From the NCBI RefSeq assembly GCF_000378765.1, contig NZ_KB905343.1, forward strand, positions 541,218 through 605,217: a DNA stretch of 64,000 nt, given 5' to 3'. Position 1 is the stretch's first letter, and each line of letters begins with the position of its first letter. Position numbers and translations under genes: made by a program. Shown piece after piece: positions 1 to 8,024 of this stretch. This stretch comes from Psychroflexus tropicus DSM 15496. GTDB lineage: Bacteria; Bacteroidota; Bacteroidia; Flavobacteriales; Flavobacteriaceae. Under the pieces are notes generated by a model that saw nothing but the letters and a program-made list of their open reading frames with translations, searched no databases and was not told where the DNA came from.

Positions 1-1032
1 GGAACTTGTCCAAATTCGTCAGATGTTAGTGTCACGATCAACGCTTTAGATGATGCTTCATTCTCGTATGCTGAAAATGAATATAGTGTAGAAAGTGACG
101 ATCCAACTCCAACGATCACAGGATTATCGGGTGGAACCTTTACTTCAGCAGCTGGACTTGTTATAGATGCTTCATCTGGAATAATTGATGTGAGTGTTTC
201 TGCACCAGGAACCTACACTGTTTTTTATACTACCAATGGGGCTTGTTCAAACACAGCAAATTTTGAAATTACAATTCTAGACTGTACACTCTCAGCTTCA
301 GCAGTAGCTACGAATGTAACCTGTGCTAGTGATACTGATGGATCTATTGAATTAACAGTAACCGGAGGTACTTTACCTTATACATTTGCTTGGAACAATT
401 CTGCAACAACAGAAGATGTATCAGGTCTTCCCGTTGGAAACTACGAGGTTACTGTTACAGATGCTAGAAATTGTTCAGTTATAGTTTCTATAGAGGTCGA
501 GGCTGTAGATAATGTAGATCCAGTAATTTCTTGTCTTAGTGATCAAACCATCACCTTAACTTCTGGTGAGACCACCTATACAGTTCCTGACTTTGTCGGT
601 AATGGTGATGTTACAGCAACAGATAATTGTGATGGAAATGTTGCCAGTATTACTCAAAATCCAGCTCCAGGTTCGAGCCTGAGTCAGGGTGAATATGATT
701 TTACTTTCATAGCTACAGATCTTGCTGGTAATACAGATGAATGTACAGTTAAAATTACTGTAGAAGAGACTTTAGGACTAGATGACCTAAGCCTTAATAC
801 CCTGAGTATATATCCTAATCCGGTTGGAAATCTATTGTCCATCGAGCTTCCAGATTATGTGGAATTAGAAGATATGACCATTTATGATTTAACAGGTAAG
901 GAGGTGATGAACATAAATTTGAATCGTAATCAAAAGCAGATTGACGTTTCGAATTTACAATCAGCTCAGTATTTGGTTTCCATCAGGTCAAAAAATGGAG
1001 CTAAAGTCATCAGACGATTATTAAAGAAGTAA
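1..1032 (+). CDS. T9SS-exported adhesin with SprB-like repeat and HYR domain (5' end missing)
   Basis: The reading frame is open from the first base, so this is the C-terminal 343 residues of a larger protein. In visible numbering, about 97-167 is an SprB-type repeat (NVTC..DTDGSIELTVTGGTLPYTFAWN, GLPVGNYEVTVTDA), about 171-255 a HYR domain (DPVISC, TATDNCDG, FTATDLAGN-like, CTVKITV), and 263-343 a type A T9SS sorting domain (SIYPNPVGN, then a final IRRLLKK). Such proteins leave the cell by the T9SS and are anchored on the surface, where SprB relatives serve gliding or adhesion. It ends beside an integrase and may belong to the same integrated element, which is inference. The part upstream is not visible, so total size is unknown. 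Confidence 0.9.
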   Translation, partial: GTCPNSSDVSVTINALDDASFSYAENEYSVESDDPTPTITGLSGGTFTSAAGLVIDASSGIIDVSVSAPGTYTVFYTTNGACSNTANFEITILDCTLSASAVATNVTCASDTDGSIELTVTGGTLPYTFAWNNSATTEDVSGLPVGNYEVTVTDARNCSVIVSIEVEAVDNVDPVISCLSDQTITLTSGETTYTVPDFVGNGDVTATDNCDGNVASITQNPAPGSSLSQGEYDFTFIATDLAGNTDECTVKITVEETLGLDDLSLNTLSIYPNPVGNLLSIELPDYVELEDMTIYDLTGKEVMNINLNRNQKQIDVSNLQSAQYLVSIRSKNGAKVIRRLLKK

Positions 1033-1038
1033 AATACA

Positions 1039-1079
1039 AACTGTCCTTTTCTTGTAATTATAAGGAAAGGATAGTTTTT
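1039..1079 (+). terminator. Intrinsic terminator of the adhesin gene
   Basis: A hairpin (1039-1053 pairing with 1062-1075, two mismatches or G-U pairs) is followed by a short T run, 7 nt after the adhesin stop codon. It also sits right at the end of the convergent integrase gene and may serve both. Confidence 0.65.
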
Positions 1080-2307
1080 AATTTAGTTTGTTATTTTCTA
1101 ACTTCTCTTTCAATAGTTTCATGTCATCACTGATCTTACGATCTACAATTCTGGCATAATGCTGAGTTGTTCTAAGATCTTTATGGCCAAGCATTTTACT
1201 TACAGTTTCAATTGGGACACCGTTAGTTAAAGTGATTGTCGTAGCAAATGTATGACGGGCTAAGTGAGTGGTTAGTGGTTTGGTTATTCCACACAACGCT
1301 GCAATTTCTTTTAGAAAGGCATTTGATTTTTGATTACTGAGAACGGGAAGAATACAGTTTCCTTTTTCAACTTCTGGATGTGTCTTATAACGTTCAATTA
1401 TTTCTTCTGCAATTGGTAAAAGAGGTATACTACTAAGAGATTTTGTTTTAGTTCTTTTGATTCGTATCCATTTACCACCGTCAATTCCTGTAGTGATGTT
1501 GTTTGAACTTAATTTTTTAACATCGGAATAGGCTAGTCCGGTATAACAACTAAAAACAAACATATCTCTAACTAATTTCAACCTGTCAATATGAAGTTCT
1601 TTTTCAATCAACGTCTTTATTTCTTTTTCATTCAGGAATTCTCGCTCAACAGATTCAAATTGTACTTTGTAATTATAAAATGGATCTCTATCCATCCATT
1701 GATTAGCTAGTGCTATCCTGATAATTTTTTTAAAGTTGTTGACATATTTAAGTGCGGAATTATGATTACAAGCCTTTTTAGTTTTTAAGAAATATTCAAA
1801 TTTGGTGATGAATTGATGGTTAATGTCATTCATGACCCAATCATTTGATTTGAATTCTCCTTTGATGAACTGTTCTATATGATTATAACAGGTCCAATAA
1901 CGCTTAGCAGTGCTCTCTGAGATGCTCTTGCCCGAAAGCCGATCCATTTGTTGATTATGTTCTTTAAAGGCCTCTAAAGTCATTTTAGGCTTTTTTTTAT
2001 TTTCGCCCTTCAATATACTTACCATTACTTCAGCTGTTATCGGCTGGTCATCATCTGACAATATCTGGTGAATTTTATTAAGCTTATGCCGAATATTATT
2101 AATGTGAGTATTGATCTCTTTTGCAGTTTGGTTATTTCCCATAACCTTTTGCATTTTAGAATGCCAGAATTCCGGCTGTATTCTTCGGGAAATACTAAAT
2201 TCTTTTCTTTTACTGTCGACTGTAATGCGGAGATAAATAGGTGCAAGACCACGTTTATTTATCTTCTTATTTAGAAGGTGAAAGTGCGTGTAAAAATCGG
2301 TTTTCAT
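1078..2307 (-). CDS. Tyrosine recombinase/integrase (Bacteroidota phage-integrase family)
   Basis: A 409-residue site-specific recombinase. Residues 1-100 form an arm-type DNA-binding N-terminus, 110-205 a SAM-like core-binding domain, 222-395 the catalytic domain. Visible catalytic residues are H348xxR351 (THLARHTFA), H375 (LGHKDLRTT) and the nucleophile Y384 (TQHYARI). The position that usually holds the first catalytic Arg reads Ala259 (CYTGLAYSDV), a substitution class known from Bacteroides elements such as IntDOT. The gene lies 262 bp from the 3' end of ssrA, pointing away from it, the usual layout of elements that integrate into tmRNA genes. The element would extend leftwards out of the window. 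No excisionase or mobilisation gene is visible here. Confidence 0.92.
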   Translation of the reverse strand: MKTDFYTHFHLLNKKINKRGLAPIYLRITVDSKRKEFSISRRIQPEFWHSKMQKVMGNNQTAKEINTHINNIRHKLNKIHQILSDDDQPITAEVMVSILKGENKKKPKMTLEAFKEHNQQMDRLSGKSISESTAKRYWTCYNHIEQFIKGEFKSNDWVMNDINHQFITKFEYFLKTKKACNHNSALKYVNNFKKIIRIALANQWMDRDPFYNYKVQFESVEREFLNEKEIKTLIEKELHIDRLKLVRDMFVFSCYTGLAYSDVKKLSSNNITTGIDGGKWIRIKRTKTKSLSSIPLLPIAEEIIERYKTHPEVEKGNCILPVLSNQKSNAFLKEIAALCGITKPLTTHLARHTFATTITLTNGVPIETVSKMLGHKDLRTTQHYARIVDRKISDDMKLLKEKLENNKLN

Positions 2308-2324
2308 GAGAAATTAAAATTTTA

Positions 2325-2472
2325 GGTCTCGAATGGTCACCTAAACTACCTAAAAAGAAGATAAAAAATAAAATTTTAACCTTATGTAAAGAATTGAAAA
2401 ACAATGCCTTGAAGGCTTAGCGAGACCCCTTTTTATAGTTACACAATGGGTCACCGTATTGGTCTCGCTTAG
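2325..2472. repeat. Short direct and inverted repeats between integrase and ssrA (possible arm-type sites)
   Basis: GGTCTCG occurs at 2325-2331, inverted at 2421-2427 and again direct at 2461-2467; the last two extend to a near-perfect 12-bp inverted pair (GGTCTCGCT-A/T-AG). GGTCACC occurs at 2335-2341 and 2449-2455, each beside a GGTCTCG copy. No gene is seen in the 262-bp gap. Spaced repeats between an integrase and its attachment site are expected for arm-type integrase or directionality-factor binding; that role is inferred from position only. Confidence 0.45.
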
Positions 2473-2504
2473 GATCATATTATTTGATATTAAATGACAT
2501 TGGT

Positions 2505-2544
2505 AAAAACAAAAAACCCTGTAAATCATAGACTTACAGGGTTT
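2505..2544 (-). terminator. Intrinsic terminator of ssrA
   Basis: Stem 2514-2524 (AAACCCTGTAA) pairs perfectly with 2534-2544, followed on the minus strand by a T-rich run. It lies 26 nt beyond the mature tmRNA 3' end. Confidence 0.85.
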
Positions 2545-2569
2545 ATGTATGAGTTTGATACTCAAAAAG

Positions 2570-2968
2570 TGGAGTCGGGGAGACTCGAACTCCCGTCCAA
2601 ACAAGCAATTCAACAGCTTTCTACACGCTTAGTTTTCTCTTGGATTGTCGGGACAAGACTGGCTGAAAACCACCTACCTTGTCCTTATCCTCAATTAAGT
2701 TTCACTAACGCATCAAGGCCCTGCGCTAGCTATATTTACTTTACCGGTGCCTCTGTTGCAAACGCCGTAAATCAAGGCTTTTGCGAGACATCTTAGCTCC
2801 CAACCTTGTTGGGATTAAGCATATCCTACTGTGATTCAGATTATGCAGCCAAGGCGTAATTATCTTCGCCGTTTAAAAAAGTGTGAAATATGAGATTTAC
2901 GAGCTATATCCCAGCGCTCGGCGTGCTTACCATTCAATTGGTCTTGCTGTCAAAACCAAATCGACCCC
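2570..2968 (-). ncRNA. ssrA: Transfer-messenger RNA (tmRNA)
   Basis: Trans-translation RNA that rescues stalled ribosomes. The 5' end GGGGTCG (2968-2962) pairs with CGACTCC before the discriminator A at 2570 (one G-U pair), forming the tRNA-like acceptor stem; the T-arm GTTCGAGTC and the 5' segment TTTGGTTTTGACAG are typical. The tag reading frame at 2870-2841 encodes GEDNYALAA followed by TAA, close to tags known from Bacteroidota. CCA is not encoded. Pseudoknot-like stems fill the centre. Apparent open frames across this region on either strand are not genes. An integrase sits just beyond the 3' end, so the acceptor/T-arm end is a probable attachment site. Confidence 0.96.
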
Positions 2969-3169
2969 ATTTTTAAAAAGGAGTGAAGCAAAAATTTACT
3001 ATCACGTCAATGAACACTTAAAACCTATTGAATTATAGATTATTTTAGTGGATGCAAAGCTACTAAAAATACCAGGTAAACTATATGTTGTTTAAAATTT
3101 ATAATGAGATTAAGATTTTTTACTAGCTCTTGCTTATAAATTTATTATTTCATTCAATAAGTTGATATT

Positions 3170-3382
3170 ATGATAAAAGAAGGTACAAAAGTTCAATGGA
3201 ACTGGGGTCAAGGCAGCGCTGAAGGCACAGTAAAAGAGTCTTACACACATAAAGTTACTAAAACCATAAAAGGTTCAGAAATAACCCGCGATGGTAAGAA
3301 GAATAATAAAGCGCTTTTAATAGAACAGGAGGACGGAACCTTTGTTTTAAAAAGCGAGAGTGAAGTTGAGCGCTTAGATTGA
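3170..3382 (+). CDS. DUF2945 (HVA1/Tudor-like) small protein
   Basis: A 70-residue soluble protein. The start GTKVQWNWGQGSAEGTVKE, the middle ITRDGKKNNKALLIEQEDGT and the end VLKSESEVERL match the DUF2945 family, a single small beta-barrel annotated as a Tudor-like fold. The biochemical role in bacteria is not established. It stands alone between ssrA (divergent) and a dehydrogenase 100 bp downstream. No signal peptide or membrane segment is present. The 201 bp between ssrA and this gene hold no other recognisable feature. Confidence 0.8.
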   Translation: MIKEGTKVQWNWGQGSAEGTVKESYTHKVTKTIKGSEITRDGKKNNKALLIEQEDGTFVLKSESEVERLD

Positions 3383-3445
3383 TTTTTAATAGTTCCGATT
3401 TGTTGTGCACGTTCTTTTATCGTTCTATTTTAGTCGAAACTTTAA

Positions 3446-3472
3446 TAAGATAATTCTAACAGCGTTATCTTA
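3446..3472. promoter_or_regulatory. Perfect 8-bp inverted repeat upstream of the dehydrogenase gene
   Basis: TAAGATAA (3446-3453) and TTATCTTA (3465-3472) are exact inverted copies 11 nt apart, ending 11 nt before the ATG. It could be an operator or a leader hairpin; there is no T run, so a terminator is unlikely. Confidence 0.35.
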
Positions 3473-3483
3473 AAACCAAGTCT

Positions 3484-4689
3484 ATGACGATAGGAATTAT
3501 AAAAGAACGCAAAACACCACCAGATCGTAGAGTTGTGTTTTCGCCACAAAAAGCGGCAGAAGTCCAGATGCAATTCAAAGATTTAGAATTTGTAATTGAG
3601 CCTTCAGACATTCGAATATTCTCAGATCAGGCTTATAAAGAGGCGGGTTTACGACTTTCAAAAGACCTCTCCAGTTGCGATGTCTTGTTAGGAGTCAAAG
3701 AAGTGCCTATTGATGCTCTTTTACCCAATAAAGCTTATTTTTTCTTTTCGCATACCATCAAGAAACAACCCTATAACAGAGACTTACTTAAAGCAGTGTT
3801 AGAAAAGCGGATAGAACTTTATGATCATGAAGTCGTTACTGCTCCTCAGGGCAATCGCTTAATTGGCTTTGGTCGTTACGCTGGTTTAGTTGGAGCTTAC
3901 AATGGGTTTAGAACTTTAGGCTTAAGAGATCAATTATTCAATCTGCCTAAAGTTGAAGGTCTGGAGGACTTAAGTGCAGTTAAAGATCAGCTCGACCAAA
4001 TTAAAGTTCCACCTCTTAAGATTTGTCTTTCTGGACTTGGCAAAGTTGCCATGGGAGCTAAAGAGATTTTAGATTATCTAAAAATTAAGCAGGTTGGAGT
4101 AGAGGCCTTTCTAGAAACTGAATTTGAAGAGCCAGTTTATTGTAACATCGATGTGATGGACTATAACAAACGAATAGATGGAAAGCCAGGCAAAATCTCT
4201 GAATTCTTTTTGGATCCCACACCTTATAAATCTGATTTTATGCGATTTGCAAAGGTTACCAATTTCTTCATTGCCGGTCATTTCTACGGAGATGACGCTC
4301 CTTTTCTGTTTACCAGGGAAGATACTAAACATAAAGATTTTAAAATTGACCTTATCGCCGATATAAGCTGTGACATCGACGGTCCCGTAGCTTCTACTAT
4401 TCGCCCTTCTACCATCGCCGATCCTTTTTATGGTTACGATCCAAAAACCGAGTCTGAAGTTGCTTTTGATGCTGATGGAGCTATCACAGTGATGGCCGTA
4501 GATAATTTACCCTGTGAATTGCCCAAGGATGCAAGTGAGGGATTCGGTGACATGTTTGCAGAACACGTGATTCCTGCTTTTTTTAATAAGGATTTAGATG
4601 GAATTTTAGAACGTGCCAGAATGACAAAAGATGGTGAACTGACACCTAGATATAAATACTTACAGGACTTTGTTGATGGGAAAGAGTAG
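3484..4689 (+). CDS. Saccharopine dehydrogenase-like / alanine dehydrogenase-type NAD(P) oxidoreductase
   Basis: A 401-residue member of the AlaDH/PNT superfamily. The N-terminal substrate domain carries GIIKERKTPPDRRV and FFSHTIKKQPYN (residues 88-99), the latter typical of saccharopine dehydrogenases and lysine-ketoglutarate reductases; a Rossmann glycine motif (CLSGLGKVAMG) lies at 181-191. The C-terminal part contains DLIADISCDIDGPVAST. Members interconvert lysine plus 2-oxoglutarate and saccharopine, or act on related amino acids. The lysine route is inferred from family resemblance; alanine dehydrogenase is the alternative name often given. It is a single-gene unit, cytoplasmic, with an inverted repeat just before the ATG. 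Confidence 0.75.
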   Translation: MTIGIIKERKTPPDRRVVFSPQKAAEVQMQFKDLEFVIEPSDIRIFSDQAYKEAGLRLSKDLSSCDVLLGVKEVPIDALLPNKAYFFFSHTIKKQPYNRDLLKAVLEKRIELYDHEVVTAPQGNRLIGFGRYAGLVGAYNGFRTLGLRDQLFNLPKVEGLEDLSAVKDQLDQIKVPPLKICLSGLGKVAMGAKEILDYLKIKQVGVEAFLETEFEEPVYCNIDVMDYNKRIDGKPGKISEFFLDPTPYKSDFMRFAKVTNFFIAGHFYGDDAPFLFTREDTKHKDFKIDLIADISCDIDGPVASTIRPSTIADPFYGYDPKTESEVAFDADGAITVMAVDNLPCELPKDASEGFGDMFAEHVIPAFFNKDLDGILERARMTKDGELTPRYKYLQDFVDGKE

Positions 4690-4741
4690 TGTTGAATTTA
4701 GAATTTTTTGATTAGAGTCAAGAATCGAGATGATTTGATAC

Positions 4742-4959
4742 AAGACTACAGACTCTTTGACTCATGACTTATTACTCGACTACCCGATTACACGATAAAC
4801 GGAAAACGCTAAACTCTAATTCCCATCCAGGTCCAATCAATTGCTTAATTGATAAAATTAGATCTTAAATCTCAAGTCTAAACTCTTTAATCTAACATCA
4901 GAATCTGATGTCTAACATCTAAAATCTAAAATCTAAAGTCTAACATCAAAAATCTAGTA
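4742..4959. repeat. Heptanucleotide repeat tract
   Basis: From 4911 to 4959 seven heptamers run in register: TCTAACA, TCTAAAA (twice), TCTAAAG, TCTAACA, TCAAAAA, TCTAGTA; the last one overlaps the stop codon of the nitroreductase gene. A perfect 7-bp inverted repeat with one central base (4896-4910) and a further TCTAACA (4891) precede it. Further left, GACT/TACT recurs at 4744, 4751, 4759, 4766 and 4773, suggesting older, decayed heptads. The 264-bp gap between the two convergent genes contains no other recognisable feature. Confidence 0.7.
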
Positions 4960-5577
4960 TTCAATAATCGTCTCTTCCTGAGGGCGTCTTACTTTTTTAA
5001 AATCGGCAAACTTATCATCTTTTGCTCTATAGCCAATCGGTAGGACTAATGCTGAAGAAATCCCTTTGTCATTAAGCTTTAAAATATCATCGTAAGCTTT
5101 AGGATCAAACCCTTCCATGGGACAGGCATCAATTTTTTCTGAGGCACATACCGTAAGCAGATTGCCTAAGGCTAAATAAGCCTGGTTGATCGCCCAATTA
5201 TGGATATGCTGTTCTGACTTATTCCCAAAGTCCTTCAATAAGAATTCTTTAAAAGGCTTCACAGTTTCATCATTAACATCTCGTATTTCTTTCTGAAGTT
5301 CAAAATTGTGGTTGATGAATTCAGCATCAATTGTGTTTTCAATACAGATGATTAAAACATGAGAGGCACTTTTGACTTGAATTTGATTATAACTGTGTTT
5401 AAACAATCTATCTTTTATACTTTGTTCTTTTACAATTACTAATCTTAGGGGTTGTAATCCATAAGAAGTAGGAGTGAGATTGAAGGCTTTTTTTATAAGT
5501 TCAATCTTTGTGCTGTCAATTTTTCTTTCATCGTCAAACTTCTTAGTCGCATATCTCCATTCTAAAGCATTGATCAT
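4954..5577 (-). CDS. NAD(P)H-dependent nitroreductase family oxidoreductase
   Basis: An FMN-dependent nitroreductase-fold enzyme of 207 residues. NALEWRYATKKFD at the N-terminus, TPTSYGLQPLRLVIV, the segment NWAINQAYLALGNLLTVCASE and CPMEGFD match the NfsB-like subgroup that reduces quinones, nitro compounds or related acceptors; the natural substrate cannot be told. The longer frame begins at a TTG (5598) that overlaps a TAnnTTTG promoter box (5596-5603), so I chose the ATG at 5577. Monocistronic and cytoplasmic. Its 3' end runs into the heptanucleotide repeat tract. Confidence 0.88.
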   Translation of the reverse strand: MINALEWRYATKKFDDERKIDSTKIELIKKAFNLTPTSYGLQPLRLVIVKEQSIKDRLFKHSYNQIQVKSASHVLIICIENTIDAEFINHNFELQKEIRDVNDETVKPFKEFLLKDFGNKSEQHIHNWAINQAYLALGNLLTVCASEKIDACPMEGFDPKAYDDILKLNDKGISSALVLPIGYRAKDDKFADFKKVRRPQEETIIEY

Positions 5578-5595
5578 AATCCGATATTTTTTGGA

Positions 5596-5603
5596 CAAAT
5601 ATA
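5596..5603 (-). promoter_or_regulatory. Bacteroidota -7 promoter box (TATATTTG) of the nitroreductase gene
   Basis: TATATTTG on the minus strand fits TAnnTTTG and lies 19 bp from the ATG at 5577. No clear -33 TTG is seen. It decides the start codon choice. Confidence 0.5.
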
Positions 5604-5672
5604 TACTTAGTTGGGTAAAAGTGTTTAAGACTTAACTAAATTAACTCAACTTTTGTTAAAGGATAGTCCGAA

Positions 5673-5957
5673 TTATGCTGAAACAATAGATTCTATGGTA
5701 TGAGCCAGTTTAAAATCTTTATCAGTAACCCCGTCAGCATCATGGGTGGATAAACTTATTTCTAAGGTATTATACACATTAAACCAGTTGGGATGGTGTT
5801 GCTGAGCTTCTGCTTCAAAAGCAATTCTGGTCATCGCAGAAAAGGCGTCTTTAAAGTTTTCGAATTCTAGTGTGGTATGAATGGCATTTTCGTTATAGCT
5901 CCACCCTTCTAATTTCTCTAATTGACTTAAAATCTCTTTTTCTTCTAATGGTTTCAT
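5673..5957 (-). CDS. phhB: 4a-hydroxytetrahydrobiopterin dehydratase (pterin carbinolamine dehydratase)
   Basis: A 94-residue protein of usual family length. It dehydrates 4a-hydroxytetrahydrobiopterin to the quinonoid dihydropterin, regenerating the cofactor of aromatic amino acid hydroxylases. Characteristic segments are LEGWSYNENAI, FKDAFSAMTRIAFEAEAQQHHPNWFNVYN (paired active-site histidines) and LSTHDADGVTDKDFKLA. No hydroxylase gene is visible nearby. It follows the epimerase gene on the same strand after 52 bp, so they may share a transcript. Confidence 0.93.
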   Translation of the reverse strand: MKPLEEKEILSQLEKLEGWSYNENAIHTTLEFENFKDAFSAMTRIAFEAEAQQHHPNWFNVYNTLEISLSTHDADGVTDKDFKLAHTIESIVSA

Positions 5958-6009
5958 ATTGAAATATTTTTAATTGAATATACAATTCATCTTCATGAAA
6001 ACCTTAATC

Positions 6010-6894
6010 TTAAGATAGTTTTACAGAGTCTGCAACTACTTCTTCAATAGTGATTTGAAGGTTCTTTGGCAAAATATTTTCCTTTGGTATAACAGCTATA
6101 TAGCGGTCCTCATTAGAGTTATACACATTCTTAAAGATGGGCTGTTCTAGCTCTAAGCCTTTCAGTATATCGTAAATCAACTCTTTATGGTGAATCAGGT
6201 TTTGACTACCGAGATGATACACTCCATTTAATTCTCTATTGATGATATAATGAATTTGCTGAGCAAATTTATCTTGAGTAGTAGCATTGATAACTACATT
6301 AGGAAAGACTTCTATTGGTTCTTTTAATTCGTGTTGTAATTTCAATTCCTTAACCCTTGGAGAATTGTGTCCGTAAATCATGGGTAACCGAACGATGGTA
6401 TATAGTGGGTTTGGCAGTCTGAGCAATGCATTCTCTATTCTGATTTTAAATCTGCCATAAACACTTTCAGATAAGGTTTTATCATATTCGTAGGAAGGGT
6501 AATTGGTAAAGACATCGAAAACATTAGCGGAAGAAATGAAAATTAATTTCTTTTGAAATTTGATCAGATAAGCAATGATTTCAAAATGAACATGGGTTTG
6601 AGCTGTAAAATCTCCGCGAATGGCAGAAATAATAAGATCTGGAGCTAATTCATCGAGTAAAAGGCTCAATGTTTCTGTCTCGGCATTCCATTGAAACATA
6701 CGCTTATTACTTTCTAAAGTAGCATTGTCTCGAGCATAGGTGCCATAGACATCATAATATGGAGACAATTCTTTGATCAGAGCACTTCCAAGAAAGCCGC
6801 TTGCTCCTAAAATCAATATTTTTTTACTGTGTTTAATGTTTCTAGTATTTATTTTAAATAAAAATGAGCCATTTCTATGCCAGAAACGACTCAC
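6010..6894 (-). CDS. NAD-dependent epimerase/dehydratase family protein (RmlD-like sugar nucleotide reductase)
   Basis: An extended short-chain dehydrogenase. ILILGASGFLGSAL (from about residue 26 of the longest frame) is the nucleotide-binding loop, and YDKTLSESVYGRFK carries a YxxxK-like catalytic pair; VRLPMIYGHNSP and GVYHLGSQNLI fit the RmlD/epimerase family. The substrate is unknown. The start is uncertain: the longest frame begins with GTG at 6894, inside a hairpin that looks like the gcvT terminator (6866-6892), and no in-frame ATG precedes the fold. A TTG at 6816, just before ILGASG, would give 269 residues. Possibly cotranscribed with the pterin dehydratase. Confidence 0.78.
   Translation of the reverse strand: MSRFWHRNGSFLFKINTRNIKHSKKILILGASGFLGSALIKELSPYYDVYGTYARDNATLESNKRMFQWNAETETLSLLLDELAPDLIISAIRGDFTAQTHVHFEIIAYLIKFQKKLIFISSANVFDVFTNYPSYEYDKTLSESVYGRFKIRIENALLRLPNPLYTIVRLPMIYGHNSPRVKELKLQHELKEPIEVFPNVVINATTQDKFAQQIHYIINRELNGVYHLGSQNLIHHKELIYDILKGLELEQPIFKNVYNSNEDRYIAVIPKENILPKNLQITIEEVVADSVKLS
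6852..6892 (-). terminator. Probable intrinsic terminator of gcvT
   Basis: On the minus strand a 10-bp stem (6892-6883 with 6875-6866, two G-U pairs, 7-nt loop) is followed by ATTTTTATTT. It lies 23 nt after the gcvT stop and overlaps the N-terminal extension of the epimerase frame. Confidence 0.6.
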
Positions 6895-6914
6895 ATTATG
6901 AACTTATTATAATG

Positions 6915-7997
6915 TTAACCTTTATAAAATGGAGGTTTTACAATAACAGCTTTGATTTGTTTTTTCCTGATTTGTATTAAAATTTCATTTCCAAACTTGG
7001 CATATTCTGTTTTCACATATCCCATTCCTATTGCTTTTTTTAAACTCGGAGACATGGTTCCTGAAGTAACTTGTCCTATGCTATCGCCTTGCATATTCAA
7101 TAACTCATAACCCTGTCTTGGGATGCCTTTGTCAATCACTTCGAAAGCTATTAATTTTCTAGATGGACCTTCTTCCTTTTCTTTTTTTAGAGCCTCCGCA
7201 TTGACGAAGTCTTTGGTGAACTTAGTAATCCAACCCAACTTAGCTTCAATTGGAGAGGTAGTTTCATCGATATCATTTCCGTAGAGACACATGCCCATCT
7301 CTAAGCGTAATGTATCTCTTGCTGCTAATCCTATAGGTTGAATGCCAAAGTCTTTACCGGCTTCAAGGACTCGAGTCCATATTTGTTCGGCATCTGTATT
7401 TTTGAAATAAATTTCAAACCCACCACTACCAGTGTAGCCTGTCGCAGAAATAATGACATCTTTCGCACCAGCAAATTCTCCAACTTCAAAATGGTAAAAT
7501 TTAATTTGAGATAAGTCCAATGGCGATACGCTCTGCATGGCTTCTACCGCTTTTGGTCCTTGAATGGCCAATAAAGAATAGTCATCAGATCGATTTATTA
7601 ATTCAGCATCAAATGTATTATGAGAAGAGATCCACTCCCAGTCTTTGTCTATATTAGAGGCGTTGACCACCATCATGAATTTTTCTTCATTGAATTTGTA
7701 GATAATCAAATCATCCACAATTCCTCCTGTAGCATTAGGCATGCAGGTGTATTGTGCTTGTCTGTCAACTAGCTTAGACACATCATTGGAAGTAACAAAC
7801 TGCAGTAATTGAACAGCTTCTTTACCCTCTACAAAAAATTCTCCCATATGAGATACATCAAAGACTCCAAGATGCTTTCGTACGGTTTCATGTTCAATGT
7901 TGACACCAGAGTAGGAGACTGGCATCTCGTATCCTGCAAAAGGAACCATTTTGGCTCCAAGTTGGTGGTGAATAGGATTAAGTGCTGTGGATTTCAT
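6915..7997 (-). CDS. gcvT: Aminomethyltransferase (glycine cleavage system T protein)
   Basis: The 360-residue, tetrahydrofolate-dependent T protein transfers the methylene unit from the aminomethyl-lipoyl H protein to folate during glycine breakdown. Family marks are [68 protein letters not shown] and the C-terminal [19 protein letters not shown]. Length is normal and all domains are present. The other glycine cleavage genes (gcvH, gcvP) are not in the window. A TAAATTTG box (8017-8024) precedes it and a hairpin terminator follows. Confidence 0.96.
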   Translation of the reverse strand: MKSTALNPIHHQLGAKMVPFAGYEMPVSYSGVNIEHETVRKHLGVFDVSHMGEFFVEGKEAVQLLQFVTSNDVSKLVDRQAQYTCMPNATGGIVDDLIIYKFNEEKFMMVVNASNIDKDWEWISSHNTFDAELINRSDDYSLLAIQGPKAVEAMQSVSPLDLSQIKFYHFEVGEFAGAKDVIISATGYTGSGGFEIYFKNTDAEQIWTRVLEAGKDFGIQPIGLAARDTLRLEMGMCLYGNDIDETTSPIEAKLGWITKFTKDFVNAEALKKEKEEGPSRKLIAFEVIDKGIPRQGYELLNMQGDSIGQVTSGTMSPSLKKAIGMGYVKTEYAKFGNEILIQIRKKQIKAVIVKPPFYKG

Positions 7998-8016
7998 AGG
8001 CTTATTTTTCAGTCTG

Positions 8017-8024
8017 CAAATTTA
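8017..8024 (-). promoter_or_regulatory. Bacteroidota -7 promoter box (TAAATTTG) of gcvT
   Basis: The minus strand reads TAAATTTG 20 bp before the gcvT ATG. No convincing -33 TTG was found, so this rests on the -7 match and position. Confidence 0.4.

Noticed and set aside
2494-2796. Open frames on both strands across 2350-2800
   Set aside because: They lie within or beside the tmRNA gene and its terminator; the RNA structure and tag sequence explain the region, and the translations resemble no protein.
4742-4959. CRISPR array
   Set aside because: The repeat unit is 7 bp without spacers, and no cas genes are present in the window.
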